A stretch of 64,000 nt of DNA, taken from Halobacteriovorax vibrionivorans. GTDB taxonomy: Bacteria; Bdellovibrionota; Bacteriovoracia; Bacteriovoracales; Bacteriovoracaceae. Within the stretch, counting starts at the first letter, position 1, and each line of letters opens with the position of its first letter. The translations under genes and the position numbers were made by a program. Location of the stretch: assembly GCF_003346865.1 (NCBI RefSeq), contig NZ_QDKL01000003.1, positions 310,001 to 374,000 on the forward strand, given 5' to 3'. Positions 25,058 to 34,630 of the stretch are shown here, piece after piece. The notes under the pieces were generated by a model, which had not been told where the DNA came from, did not search any database, and was given only the letters and a program-made list of their open reading frames with translations.

Positions 25058-26029
25058 TTAAAGAAAAAGAACCTCATGACATGCATTAATAAAGTCATGC
25101 TGCTTTTGTGATAGCTTATCTTTCTCTAGAATATTTTCTTCATAATAAGTTTTATCAATAACGAGATCCAAAAGGTCTTTATCGTCATTACTTACTTGTA
25201 TTATTCTAGCATATTTAGAAATAACTTCGATATTATTTAACTTAAAGCTAAATTTAGGAGTTCCACCATAGATATGTTGCCAACTAGAAGTGTCAGATAT
25301 CTTTGAGATCATATCTGGAAGCATACAGATATCTTGTTCTGTAATATGTAAAACTTCGACATCCGTTTTATAGTACTTACCAAAAGAGTCTTGAATCGAT
25401 GTTTTAATTTTCTCTTCTGAAAGACTGTTAGAAATATCAAATAGATTTATAACATTAGATCTTACTGACTTTACTCCAAGTGCCGTACTGGCCTCAAATT
25501 TAGAACGTAATAATTTATTCAAGATATCTAAATCTGCATTCATAAGGAGTGTTCCATGGTGTAGAGCACTATTTCTTATCTCTTTAAAAGCGCACCCCGA
25601 TATCTTATAATCTTCACCTTCATGATCGACTCTTAAGTCATGACGTTGATTTTCAAATGCTCTAATCCCTAAACTTCTAAGGGCATCAACTATAATGCCA
25701 GCATTAGCAGATTTATCATAATGTGAGCGGGGGCCTATAAAAGAGTAATTCAAATTTCCAGGATCATGATAGACACAACCACCACCACTTTGTCTTCGTA
25801 CAAGATTTATTCCTCGATCTCGTATTTCTTTTACACGACATTCAACCCATGGATTTTGAAACTTCCCCATTACGATACTAGGGGAACTCTTCCAAAGTAG
25901 AATGATCTGATCTTGACTTTCATTTTCACTGTGAGAGCGAAGTAAATGATTCTCATAGGCAAGATTAACAAATGGATTAAGAGACTCAAGAAGATATAGT
26001 TTTAGTTTAGAAGATGTCATATCGGCCAC
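25058..26029 (-). CDS. lplA: Lipoate-protein ligase A
   Basis: 323 residues. Attaches lipoate to E2 subunits and GcvH. The core motifs are present: SIVMGKFQNPW, RRQSGGGCVYHDPGNLNYSF, the lysine motif KISGCAFKE and HHGTLLMNADLDIL. The C-terminal accessory domain ends about residue 320. The start may be GTG (26029) or the ATG three codons later (26020); no good Shine-Dalgarno favours either. This uptake-type enzyme, as opposed to LipB, fits salvage of lipoate from the surroundings or prey, an inference. A small exported-type protein precedes it by 8 nt. Confidence 0.94.
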   Translation of the reverse strand: MADMTSSKLKLYLLESLNPFVNLAYENHLLRSHSENESQDQIILLWKSSPSIVMGKFQNPWVECRVKEIRDRGINLVRRQSGGGCVYHDPGNLNYSFIGPRSHYDKSANAGIIVDALRSLGIRAFENQRHDLRVDHEGEDYKISGCAFKEIRNSALHHGTLLMNADLDILNKLLRSKFEASTALGVKSVRSNVINLFDISNSLSEEKIKTSIQDSFGKYYKTDVEVLHITEQDICMLPDMISKISDTSSWQHIYGGTPKFSFKLNNIEVISKYARIIQVSNDDKDLLDLVIDKTYYEENILEKDKLSQKQHDFINACHEVLFL

Positions 26030-26037
26030 AGGAGAAG

Positions 26038-26442
26038 CTACTCATCAGATAGAAGATCCATATCTTCTTCTACTTTAGCAAAAATATCAAACTCCTTTAG
26101 GCCATTAGTTGATCGTTTACAAATACTTAGTTTTTCAACAAGCCCATGGCTTTGATCAGGAAAAGACTCATCTGCCATCTCTATCTTCTCAAGTGTTTGC
26201 TTAAATGGCGCACAACCGTTTTTAAGGACCAAGAGAGAAAGATATTTTGATAAGGGAAGCTCTTCAATTTTTACAGATGCGTTTATCTTAGAGAGGTATT
26301 CACTATTTAAACGAGTTAACTCATTTAAAGAGGAGGCGATCTCCTGTTCTTTATGAGTTAAACGACGAGCTGACACGTTCACAATATTGATACAAAAACC
26401 AATAATGATTAATATAGATGAGGTTTTTAAGTTAAGTTTCAT
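26038..26442 (-). CDS. Small exported or membrane-anchored protein
   Basis: 134 residues with a single hydrophobic segment (8-26, TSSILIIIGFCINIVNVSA) that could be a signal peptide or an anchor. The rest is helical and acidic toward the C terminus (VEEDMDLLSDE), with two Cys (GCAPF and SICKRS) spaced for a disulphide. AAGGA precedes the ATG. It lies 8 nt before lplA and 32 nt after the GmhB-like gene, in the same direction. Not recognised. Confidence 0.5.
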   Translation of the reverse strand: MKLNLKTSSILIIIGFCINIVNVSARRLTHKEQEIASSLNELTRLNSEYLSKINASVKIEELPLSKYLSLLVLKNGCAPFKQTLEKIEMADESFPDQSHGLVEKLSICKRSTNGLKEFDIFAKVEEDMDLLSDE

Positions 26443-26474
26443 ATGTAATTCCTTTTACATACAGAAATTTTGAC

Positions 26475-27422
26475 TTATTTTGTCTTCTTTGGCAATGCAG
26501 TGGCAAAATTTATTACTTCGCGAAAGTTATCAGCAATTGTGACGTCACTATCCAATTCATACTTTCCACGTAAATGAATTGTTTCAACAAGAGGAAAATC
26601 GAGATCATCACTCATTTTATCTCCTACCATATACGAATCAGAAAGCTTAATTGGAAAGTCATAACATGCCTCTAGTAGCATTCCTGGATGAGGCTTACGA
26701 CAAAGAGAGTGGAATTTATACTGGCCGACACCTTTTAAGAATTCAAATGGTGCAATATAAAAAGCATCGATGAGATTTTGTAATGAATCATTTAATGCAT
26801 TATTAAAATGAACAACATCTTCATATTCAAACATTCCTTTTGATACACCAGATTGATTAGTTAAAACGATTTTAAGACGTTCAATATTGAACTCATTTAA
26901 GAGGAATTCATATGCCCCCTCTTTAAGCTCTAAATCATCAACCTTATGCACATATGAATGATCAACGTTTAAAACACCATCGCGATCAAGAAATACAGCA
27001 GGTCGATAAGCCTGCTTCTTATGGTAAGACTTAACTATTGGCATCACTGCTTTCTCAAAATGAGGCATCCCCACTGGATCAACAGCATCAACATAGAACA
27101 CACCACTAGCAGCGTAATATTCAGAGCAAAGTGTGATATCCATTACTTCAGGAAAGAATTTTTCATTATTTTCCAACTCTTCACCATTGAGATTTAGTTT
27201 TGATAAATAGTAGTACTCACAATTACCATTCTTAGGTAAGTCATAAATATTAAATAGGTCTGGCCTCACACTACTTTTATAAGTAATGAACAAAACCTTA
27301 TTACCTTCATTCACTAGATCCTTTAGTTGGCCATCGTCTTCAAACTCTAAAACTTGAAAAAGGTCACATTCTAGTTCTTTTATCTCTTTATAGTCACGTT
27401 GACAGAGAACAATATCAAACAT
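26475..27422 (-). CDS. HAD phosphatase, GmhB/histidinol-phosphatase family, with extra N-terminal domain
   Basis: 315 residues. The HAD core starts at about residue 142: FLDRDGVLNVD (catalytic Asp pair), VLTNQSGVSKGMF (motif II Ser/Thr), KPHPGML and MVGDKMSDDLDF (motif III/IV). This matches the D-glycero-D-manno-heptose 1,7-bisphosphate phosphatase/HisB-N family. The usual four-Cys zinc loop before KPxPG is missing: only one Cys (SLCRKPHPG) remains. Residues 1-140 are an additional domain not found in GmhB. The ATG is preceded by AAGGA. It follows the nuclease-like gene by only 2 nt, so they are co-expressed. Confidence 0.82.
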   Translation of the reverse strand: MFDIVLCQRDYKEIKELECDLFQVLEFEDDGQLKDLVNEGNKVLFITYKSSVRPDLFNIYDLPKNGNCEYYYLSKLNLNGEELENNEKFFPEVMDITLCSEYYAASGVFYVDAVDPVGMPHFEKAVMPIVKSYHKKQAYRPAVFLDRDGVLNVDHSYVHKVDDLELKEGAYEFLLNEFNIERLKIVLTNQSGVSKGMFEYEDVVHFNNALNDSLQNLIDAFYIAPFEFLKGVGQYKFHSLCRKPHPGMLLEACYDFPIKLSDSYMVGDKMSDDLDFPLVETIHLRGKYELDSDVTIADNFREVINFATALPKKTK

Positions 27423-27424
27423 AT

Positions 27425-28441
27425 TTAATCCTTGCGCTTAAACTTCATTGAGCAGTTAATTTTGTAAGAAGGTGCCGTAAACTTATTCATAGGCTTAACC
27501 CTTACTTGAAGGTTATCTCCACCAATGGAGATATTAAATGAAGAGATCTCGGGATTTAAATCGTGAATTCTTATCTCTTCAACTTCTGTGTAATTTACGA
27601 CATGACAATAATCTAAATCATAACTTTTATGCTTATAAAAACAAATCCCTTGGACAACATCTTTATTTCCAAGCCCCATTAAAGGAAGTAAGGATTCAAT
27701 AAATTTGGCCTTATCTTGACTGAGTAATTTAGTAAATATTTCGTGATAATGCTTAATTAAATGACGATAGAGAATATAGAGGTCATCACGGTCTGCATCC
27801 TTAAGCTCTCCTGGCAGTTGAGTCTTTGTCCAAAGGGAGTCAAATCGTCCACTATATTCAAGTCCATGTCTATTATAAAGAGAGCTAGCAAAACGATCAA
27901 ATTCCTTATCAATAAATTCATTTAAAGTATTTTGAACGAAGCCAATTGAGTCATATGATCTAAAGTACTTTTCAAAAATACTCTTCGCACCAGCAGACTT
28001 AGTTGTGATATTGGCACCACTTTTAACAAGCTTTAAGCTAATTGGAACAATCTTCAAATCACCGCTTTTTATATCTTGAACTTGTACAACGATATCTGCT
28101 TCATGTAGGCGTTCTTTAATAATATGATCGTGTCTCTTACCGACGACGGTAACGTTTTTAATTTCACCTTCAATATTTGAGCTTAAATCCTTGGCCATCT
28201 CAATTGCCAGAAGAGGAAGTTTTGCCAATAGGTTACGATCATATTGCCTTAACCAACTTTCATACTCTCTCATCATAGTTAAAAGCTCACTATCCACATT
28301 CTTCAAGAATAGAGACTCTACTTTACTGACAATAGCAATTTGACGGGCCACTAAAAACTCAAAAAGATTGCCCTTCACTTCATTTTTGAGTGCTTCTAAT
28401 TGAGTATTATTATGTATTTCTTTAAAGTTCTTGGTAACCAT
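27425..28441 (-). CDS. Uncharacterised protein with a PD-(D/E)XK nuclease-like pattern
   Basis: 338 residues. The N-terminal part has KGNLFEFLVARQI (Glu28 at the end of a helix). After a long spacer come HEADIVVQV (Asp116) and, about 19 residues on, PISLKLVKSG (Ser135-x-Lys137). Glu-Asp-(S/E)-x-Lys in this order and spacing resembles the active site of some restriction-enzyme-fold nucleases. This is a motif reading only. The rest is helix-rich, with a Cys pair near residues 277 and 290. No methylase is adjacent. It precedes the GmhB-like gene by 2 nt. Confidence 0.45.
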   Translation of the reverse strand: MVTKNFKEIHNNTQLEALKNEVKGNLFEFLVARQIAIVSKVESLFLKNVDSELLTMMREYESWLRQYDRNLLAKLPLLAIEMAKDLSSNIEGEIKNVTVVGKRHDHIIKERLHEADIVVQVQDIKSGDLKIVPISLKLVKSGANITTKSAGAKSIFEKYFRSYDSIGFVQNTLNEFIDKEFDRFASSLYNRHGLEYSGRFDSLWTKTQLPGELKDADRDDLYILYRHLIKHYHEIFTKLLSQDKAKFIESLLPLMGLGNKDVVQGICFYKHKSYDLDYCHVVNYTEVEEIRIHDLNPEISSFNISIGGDNLQVRVKPMNKFTAPSYKINCSMKFKRKD

Positions 28442-28539
28442 ATTCCCTATTTAAAAAAAGTGAAGTTTTTTGTGGCCATAAAGCTTTGACTTTATTATTC
28501 TTTTTAAAAACCATACTAGCTCAACACTATTGGAATGTC

Positions 28540-29520
28540 ATGATTGGATTTCCATCTATTCTGGAAGGAATAGAAGACTTAAATCGAGAGCAAGTTGAGA
28601 AACTCCTCGCTCGCACAAAGGAACTAAAAATTGGTTCCCCTGCTAGACTTCCCCTAAAAAGAAAAATTTCAGTTGCAACCTCTTTCCTAGAGAATTCAAC
28701 ACGTACAAAACTTTCATTCATAATGGCCATAAACCTACTTAAAGGTATTCACATTGATTTTGAGGCAGAGAAGTCTTCACTTAAAAAAGGTGAAAGTCTA
28801 GAACAAACACTTCTGACTCTTAACTATCAAGGTTTTGATATATGCATCGTTCGAACAAAGGAAACGAAGCTCTTATCTCAATTTAAACAAAGGCCACCTA
28901 TAAAAATGATTAACGGTGGAGATGGAACAAATGAGCATCCAACTCAGGCCCTGCTCGATCTCTATACTTTAAATGAATTATTTAATGGCGAGTTAGCAGG
29001 AAAGAAAGTTTGTATTGCAGGAGATTGTACTCATTCACGTGTAACACATTCTCTTATGAAGCTTCTGCCACAATTTGGTATTGAAATTACCCTATGTGGG
29101 CCTAAAGAGTTCCTACCGAAAGAAATACCTGCAGGTATTAAAACAAATGCAAATCTAGAAGAAGCATTAAAAGAAACAGATGCTGTTTATCTGTTAAGAA
29201 TTCAAGCTGAAAGACATGAGAATCAATTTGATATGTCCACTTACAATGAGAAATGGGGACTAAACTTAGATTTAATTCGTCAGGTAGGCCGCAAGATTCC
29301 AGTGTTTCACCCAGGTCCAGCAAATATAGGTATTGAAGTGGATCAAGAATTAGTAGATTCAAACCTATGGATGGCCCACAAGCAAGTAGAAAACTCAGTA
29401 TATGTACGTATGGCAATCATTGAGGCAATGGTTACTAATGGCGATACAAATATTGGTGCAAAATATAACACAATTAACTTTGATAAAGGATTAACGACAA
29501 ATGAAGAAAACAAAGTCTGA
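28540..29520 (+). CDS. pyrB: Aspartate carbamoyltransferase, catalytic chain
   Basis: 326 residues from the ATG at 28540. An in-frame TTG at 28486 is also possible, but it lies in a promoter-like TTGACT context and would add an 18-residue hydrophobic stretch not seen in the family. Carbamoyl-phosphate site STRT is present as ENSTRTKLSF, the SLKKGESLEQT loop supplies Lys, and HPTQALLDLYT binds the substrate. It makes carbamoyl aspartate. No regulatory pyrI follows. Its end overlaps the carAB start by 20 nt (29501-29520), so the two are translationally coupled. Confidence 0.95.
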   Translation: MIGFPSILEGIEDLNREQVEKLLARTKELKIGSPARLPLKRKISVATSFLENSTRTKLSFIMAINLLKGIHIDFEAEKSSLKKGESLEQTLLTLNYQGFDICIVRTKETKLLSQFKQRPPIKMINGGDGTNEHPTQALLDLYTLNELFNGELAGKKVCIAGDCTHSRVTHSLMKLLPQFGIEITLCGPKEFLPKEIPAGIKTNANLEEALKETDAVYLLRIQAERHENQFDMSTYNEKWGLNLDLIRQVGRKIPVFHPGPANIGIEVDQELVDSNLWMAHKQVENSVYVRMAIIEAMVTNGDTNIGAKYNTINFDKGLTTNEENKV

Positions 29521-32500
29521 TGGTCAATTGACATCATCACAACAGTCGGAACTTAATTTTCAAACCTCTCTTAAACAAACTCCTATTTTTCTTCATTTTC
29601 CAGATCATACAAAATTCCAAGCATATATTAATCTCCCTAATAACGACTCTCGACTAAAAGATGGTATTTTTGGTGAAGCGGCTTTTACAACGGGAATGAG
29701 CGGATACCAAGAAACAGCTACCGATCCATCCTTCCTTGGTCAACATATCATTTTCACAACGGCCCATGTTGGAAATTACGAATACAATGAGAAAGTTTCC
29801 CAAAGTCTTATTTCACAAAAACCATTGGCCCAAAGTTTAATAGCACGAAACTTTTCATATAATGAGTTCTTAGAAAATTGTGATACTCCACTAATAAGTG
29901 ACGTCGACACAAGAGCTCTTACAAAATACTTATCATGTGAATCAAAAGATCACCGCTGTCTTATAGCAACAAGTGAAGAAGCACCAAATTTTAATAATCA
30001 CAAATTGATTTGTAATGAATTATCTAGAGTATCAATAAAAGAGAAGAAGTGGATAATTGAAGGTAAAAATCCGATTGTCGTTATGGATTATGGGATAAAA
30101 AAATCAATCGTAAATTATTTAAAAGACCTTGGACATCCCCTAGTGGTTGTTCCTAACAATACGCCTGCACAGGAAGTTATGGAATTTAGACCAAGGATGG
30201 TCTTTTTATCAAATGGGCCAGGAGATCCAAAAGAATATAAAGAAGAGATTTCACAAGTAAAAGAAATTCTAAAATCAGATATTCCGGTTAGGGGAATCTG
30301 TCTAGGACATCAACTTATTGGCCTTGCGTGTGAAATGGAAACAATAAAACTTCCATTTGGACAAAGAGGGGCAAACCACCCAGTCTACAATCATGGAGAT
30401 GAGTCCCTACTTATCACAAGTCAAAATCATGGTTATGCAATTGATGCAGAATCATTTAATTCAAAAAGACTTGAAAACGAATTTAATCTAAAACTTTTTT
30501 GTGAGTTCACTTCCCTATTTGATCGCTCACTTGAAGGTTTAAGAAGTTACGATTCAAGAATCCGAAGTGTACAATTTCACCCAGAATCAAACCCTGGGCC
30601 TAAAGACGCCTTCGTTTTCTTTGAAGAAATTAAAGAATTTTTAAATGGAGATATTAAAAAATATAATCCTGAAGATATTAAAGAGATTCCAGAATATCAC
30701 CAAGGCCAAATGGAGTCACCTTATAAGAAAATTCTCTTAATTGGATCTGGGCCAATAAAAATAGGTCAAGCCTCTGAGTTTGATTATAGTGGGACACAGG
30801 CATTAAAGTCACTTAGAGAGCTTGGATTTGAAGTAATACTACTAAATTCAAATCCAGCAACTATCATGACTGATAAAGAGATGAGTCATCGAACATATAT
30901 TGAGCCTATTACCAAAGAAACTATTAAAAAAATTATCCTAAAAGAAAATGTCGATGCAGTCTTATCCACAATGGGAGGTCAAACAGCACTTAATATGTGC
31001 ATAGAACTAGAAAAAGAAAATTTTCTAAAGGACAACGGTGTCGCTCTATTGGGAGCAAATACAGATACAATTGAAAGAACAGAAGACCGTGAATTATTTG
31101 CAAAAGAACTAGATAAGCTTGGCTATAAATCGGGTAAGAGATTTTGTGCAAAGAGTTTTGAACACGCACTAGAGCTTGCTGACAATGATGTAAAATTTCC
31201 TTTAATTATTAGACGTGACTTTGCTCTTGGAGGAAAAGGTGCCGCTTTAGTTCACAATCTAAAAGAGCTAGAAGAAACCTTATCGTCAAGTGATGTAAAG
31301 TTTCCAATTACCATGGAAAAATCTCTTCTAGGATGGAAAGAACTTGAACTAGAAGTAATGGTTGATAAAAATCGCTGTGGTGTTGTCATTTGCTCTATTG
31401 AAAATGTCGACCCATGTGGAATTCACACAGGTGATTCCATTACAGTTGCTCCTGCTCAAACAATCTCTGATCGTTGTTACCAACAACTAAGAACCATGTC
31501 TCTAACGATTGCTAAACATATGAATGTCGTAGCCGGTGGTGCAAATGTGCAATTTGCAGTAAATCCACTAGATGAAGATGATATTGTTGTTATCGAGATG
31601 AATCCAAGAGTTTCAAGATCATCGGCGCTAGCTTCCAAGGCCACAGGTTATCCTATTGCAAAAATCTCTGCTGGCCTAGCTGTAGGTCTAACATTATTTG
31701 AAATTTTGAACGATATCACACGTATCTCTCCAGTAGCATTTGAGCCGACGCTAGATTATGTTGCAGTAAAGATACCAATTTTTCCTTTTAATAAATTCCC
31801 TTCAAGCTCACAGGTTCTAGGCCCTCAAATGAGATCTGTGGGAGAAGTTCTTGCACTCGGTGGAAATTTTAATGAAGCTTTTATGAAGGCCCTTCGTGCT
31901 ACAGAACAAGGACTTGAAGTACCTTCACTTGAGCAATTAAAAACAACCCCTTATCCATTAACAAAAGAATATCTTAAAGAGCGCTTAACAAATCAAAGAG
32001 AGCTATCTCTACTAACGGCCCTTGAAGCTTTAAGACAAGGATTTACGACACAAGAGATTTATGAAATAAGCTCCATCACTCCTTGGTTTGTTAATCAAAT
32101 GGCCTTATTCCATCGAGATGAAGTTGCCCTTAAAAACTCTCCAGATTTAATTAAAGACAAAGAATCTCTTTTTAATCTAAAAAAGAATGGTTTCTCAGAT
32201 AAGTACTTGGCCTTATTAACTGGTAAAAGCCTTGAGGCAATTCTTGACCAAAGAATAGCAAATAACATAAGACCAGTCTTTAAGGCCGTCGATACATGCT
32301 CAGGTGAGTTTAACGCTCTGACACCTTATTTTTACTCTACATACACACAATTTAGTGACGTAAAACCTATATCAGAAGAAAGTTGTGCAATATTTGGTTC
32401 TGGTCCAAATCGTATTGGACAAGGAATTGAGTTTGACTACTCATGTGTAAAAAGTTGTATGGAATTAAAAGAGCAAGGAGTAAAGTCTATACTCCTTAAC

Positions 32501-33952
32501 TCAAATCCTGAAACAGTTTCAACAGATTATGATAGCTCCGATAGACTCTATCTTACTCCTCTATTTTCAGAAGACCTTTTTGAAATCCTAAGTTTTGAAT
32601 CTCCAGAACAAATTATCACTTCATTTAGTGGTCAAACAGGGATTAATATTCGCTCTCATCTTGAGGCACCATTTAGAAAGAAGCATCAAGAATTTAACTT
32701 TTTAGGACCTTCACTTGAATTACTCGATACGGTTGAGGATCGAAAACGTTTTGATAGCCTAACTAAGGAAGTTCCTCTATCGCATACAACTTCTAAAGAA
32801 GTTAGAGGTTATAAAAACTTCATTAACGCTATTACTGAGGTAGGCTTCCCAGTCATCATTAGACCAAGTTATGTTATTGGTGGTGAAAGTATGTTTATCT
32901 TTGAGGGCCCAGAGGATATCGAAAATCTTCCTGATCAAATTTTAAAAAGCCTTCATGAAAACTCGATAGTTTTCCAGGTCGAAAATTATATTTCTGGTGC
33001 ACTGGAGTATGATGTTGACTTAATAAGAGATAAAAACGGTAATACTGTATTTACAGTATGTGAGCATATTGAATATGCAGGAGTTCATTCCGGTGATTCT
33101 GGTATGATATCTCCTCCTGCCAAAGCAAATGATAATACCATCAACAAAATGAGAGAACTTGCCTGCCAGATGGCAGATATTATGAAGATTACTGGGCCAG
33201 TAAACTTCCAATTTGCTCTTAAGGGTGAAGATATCTATTGTATTGAAGCGAACCCAAGAGGCTCTCGAACGATTCCTTTCCTATCAAAGGCCTACGATAT
33301 AAATCTTGCGGCCATTGCAACAAAAGCATTACTTGGAAAAGAAATTGAAACAATAAGTAATATCAAAGGTGATTATCATATCATTAAGCAGTCGACATTT
33401 CCTTTTGATCGATTTGTACAAGATTCAATTATCCTTGGCCCAAAAATGCGCTCTACTGGAGAAACACTTGGTATTGATAAAGACACAGATCTTGCAATGT
33501 TAAAGTCGTACTTGGGAAATTATCCAGACATAACAAATAAGAAGTCAGTTCTTGTATCTCTAGCAAAAAAAGACGATCCAAAGTTAATTGAAAATATCCA
33601 AAAGCTATCAGAACTTGGACTTAATTTCTATGCGACTAAAGGGACACATAAATTCTTAAAAGAAGAATGCAATGTAGATGCGACTTTAATTAATAAATTA
33701 GCAGATAAAGGTGACAATCTTTCAATGCTTGATGCTATCAAGAAAGACGATATGGCCTTCGTACTAAACACACCATTAAATCAGGGACGCTCACAATCCG
33801 ATGGAGAATTTATTAGAAATGCCGCCATCCAATATGCTGTCCCATGCTTTACTAGAATAGAAAATATTAAGGCAGTAACAAGTTCCATTATTAAATCATA
33901 TACCACAGAACTTGAACCAGTAAGCCTTCAAGAAATGAGTGGAGAGGTATAA
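29501..33952 (+). CDS. carAB: Fused carbamoyl-phosphate synthase (CarA-CarB in one chain)
   Basis: 1483 residues. Residues 30-380 are the glutaminase subunit CarA: N-terminal GEAAFTTGMSGYQET, Cys267 in RGICLGHQ, His360-x-Glu362 in VQFHPESNPGPKD. After a linker of about 25 residues, CarB begins at 404-410 (MESPYKKILLIGSGPIKIG) and runs about 1075 residues, with two ATP-grasp halves (GQASEFDYSGTQ in the first and GQGIEFDYSCVK in the second) and the MGS-like allosteric domain (STKGTHKF-like LNFYATKGTHKF). Both subunits are complete. In most bacteria carA and carB are separate genes; fusion is typical of eukaryotic CAD. The upstream end overlaps pyrB and the downstream end abuts pyrF. Confidence 0.95.
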   Translation: MKKTKSDGQLTSSQQSELNFQTSLKQTPIFLHFPDHTKFQAYINLPNNDSRLKDGIFGEAAFTTGMSGYQETATDPSFLGQHIIFTTAHVGNYEYNEKVSQSLISQKPLAQSLIARNFSYNEFLENCDTPLISDVDTRALTKYLSCESKDHRCLIATSEEAPNFNNHKLICNELSRVSIKEKKWIIEGKNPIVVMDYGIKKSIVNYLKDLGHPLVVVPNNTPAQEVMEFRPRMVFLSNGPGDPKEYKEEISQVKEILKSDIPVRGICLGHQLIGLACEMETIKLPFGQRGANHPVYNHGDESLLITSQNHGYAIDAESFNSKRLENEFNLKLFCEFTSLFDRSLEGLRSYDSRIRSVQFHPESNPGPKDAFVFFEEIKEFLNGDIKKYNPEDIKEIPEYHQGQMESPYKKILLIGSGPIKIGQASEFDYSGTQALKSLRELGFEVILLNSNPATIMTDKEMSHRTYIEPITKETIKKIILKENVDAVLSTMGGQTALNMCIELEKENFLKDNGVALLGANTDTIERTEDRELFAKELDKLGYKSGKRFCAKSFEHALELADNDVKFPLIIRRDFALGGKGAALVHNLKELEETLSSSDVKFPITMEKSLLGWKELELEVMVDKNRCGVVICSIENVDPCGIHTGDSITVAPAQTISDRCYQQLRTMSLTIAKHMNVVAGGANVQFAVNPLDEDDIVVIEMNPRVSRSSALASKATGYPIAKISAGLAVGLTLFEILNDITRISPVAFEPTLDYVAVKIPIFPFNKFPSSSQVLGPQMRSVGEVLALGGNFNEAFMKALRATEQGLEVPSLEQLKTTPYPLTKEYLKERLTNQRELSLLTALEALRQGFTTQEIYEISSITPWFVNQMALFHRDEVALKNSPDLIKDKESLFNLKKNGFSDKYLALLTGKSLEAILDQRIANNIRPVFKAVDTCSGEFNALTPYFYSTYTQFSDVKPISEESCAIFGSGPNRIGQGIEFDYSCVKSCMELKEQGVKSILLNSNPETVSTDYDSSDRLYLTPLFSEDLFEILSFESPEQIITSFSGQTGINIRSHLEAPFRKKHQEFNFLGPSLELLDTVEDRKRFDSLTKEVPLSHTTSKEVRGYKNFINAITEVGFPVIIRPSYVIGGESMFIFEGPEDIENLPDQILKSLHENSIVFQVENYISGALEYDVDLIRDKNGNTVFTVCEHIEYAGVHSGDSGMISPPAKANDNTINKMRELACQMADIMKITGPVNFQFALKGEDIYCIEANPRGSRTIPFLSKAYDINLAAIATKALLGKEIETISNIKGDYHIIKQSTFPFDRFVQDSIILGPKMRSTGETLGIDKDTDLAMLKSYLGNYPDITNKKSVLVSLAKKDDPKLIENIQKLSELGLNFYATKGTHKFLKEECNVDATLINKLADKGDNLSMLDAIKKDDMAFVLNTPLNQGRSQSDGEFIRNAAIQYAVPCFTRIENIKAVTSSIIKSYTTELEPVSLQEMSGEV

Positions 33953-34630
33953 ATGGAAAAGACCTTTGTAGCGCTAGATAATATGGATAAGGATCAAGTT
34001 AGACAGCTTCTAAGTGACTATCCTCAAATCAAAAAAGTTAAAATTGGACTTGAACTCTATTTAAAGTATGGCAATTCGATAGTTAATGAAATTGCAAATG
34101 ACTTTAACGTTGAAATCTTTCTCGATTTAAAACTACATGACATCCCTTCAACTGTTGCAAAGGCAATTTCAGCGCTAAAAGGCCTACCAATTAACTTCTT
34201 AACGATTCATGCAAGTGGTGGAAGAAAAATGTTAGAAGCAGCATTTGAAAGTGCACAAGAAAATCTTCCAAACTGCCAACTTCTTGCCGTTACAATTCTA
34301 ACTTCTCATACAACACGAGAAATTAAAGATATATGGGGAAGAGAATATAAAGAGAGTTTAAGCGCATTACTTAATGAGATCACAAAAGCACAAATCACAG
34401 GCCTTGTATGCTCTGCCCAAGACCTGTCCATTATTAGCGCACAAGAAAATGAAACAAACTTAAGCTTTACAAAAGTGACACCAGGGATTCGGCTAAAGAA
34501 TGATGAAAGTGATGATCAAACAAGGATCATGACACCTGAAGATGCAATTAAGGCCGGCAGTAACTTTCTTGTCGTTGGGCGCTCTATAACTAAAAACCCC
34601 AATTCGATTTTAGAAGGTCACTACCCTTAA
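33953..34630 (+). CDS. pyrF: Orotidine 5'-phosphate decarboxylase
   Basis: 225 residues. It makes UMP from OMP. The catalytic Asp-Lys network is FLDLKLHDIPST (Asp58, Lys60, Asp63), and VTPGIR and VVGRSIT bind the phosphate. The ATG follows the carAB stop directly (TAA-ATG), with GGAGAGG of carAB serving as ribosome site. It completes a pyrB-carAB-pyrF unit; pyrC, pyrD and pyrE are not in the window. Its stop abuts the convergent gsk stop. Confidence 0.97.
   Translation: MEKTFVALDNMDKDQVRQLLSDYPQIKKVKIGLELYLKYGNSIVNEIANDFNVEIFLDLKLHDIPSTVAKAISALKGLPINFLTIHASGGRKMLEAAFESAQENLPNCQLLAVTILTSHTTREIKDIWGREYKESLSALLNEITKAQITGLVCSAQDLSIISAQENETNLSFTKVTPGIRLKNDESDDQTRIMTPEDAIKAGSNFLVVGRSITKNPNSILEGHYP

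Noticed and set aside
28486-28539. TTG at 28486 as pyrB start, with an 18-residue leader
   Set aside because: The added hydrophobic stretch is not part of the family, and the TTG sits in a promoter-like TTGACT context. The ATG at 28540 fits better.
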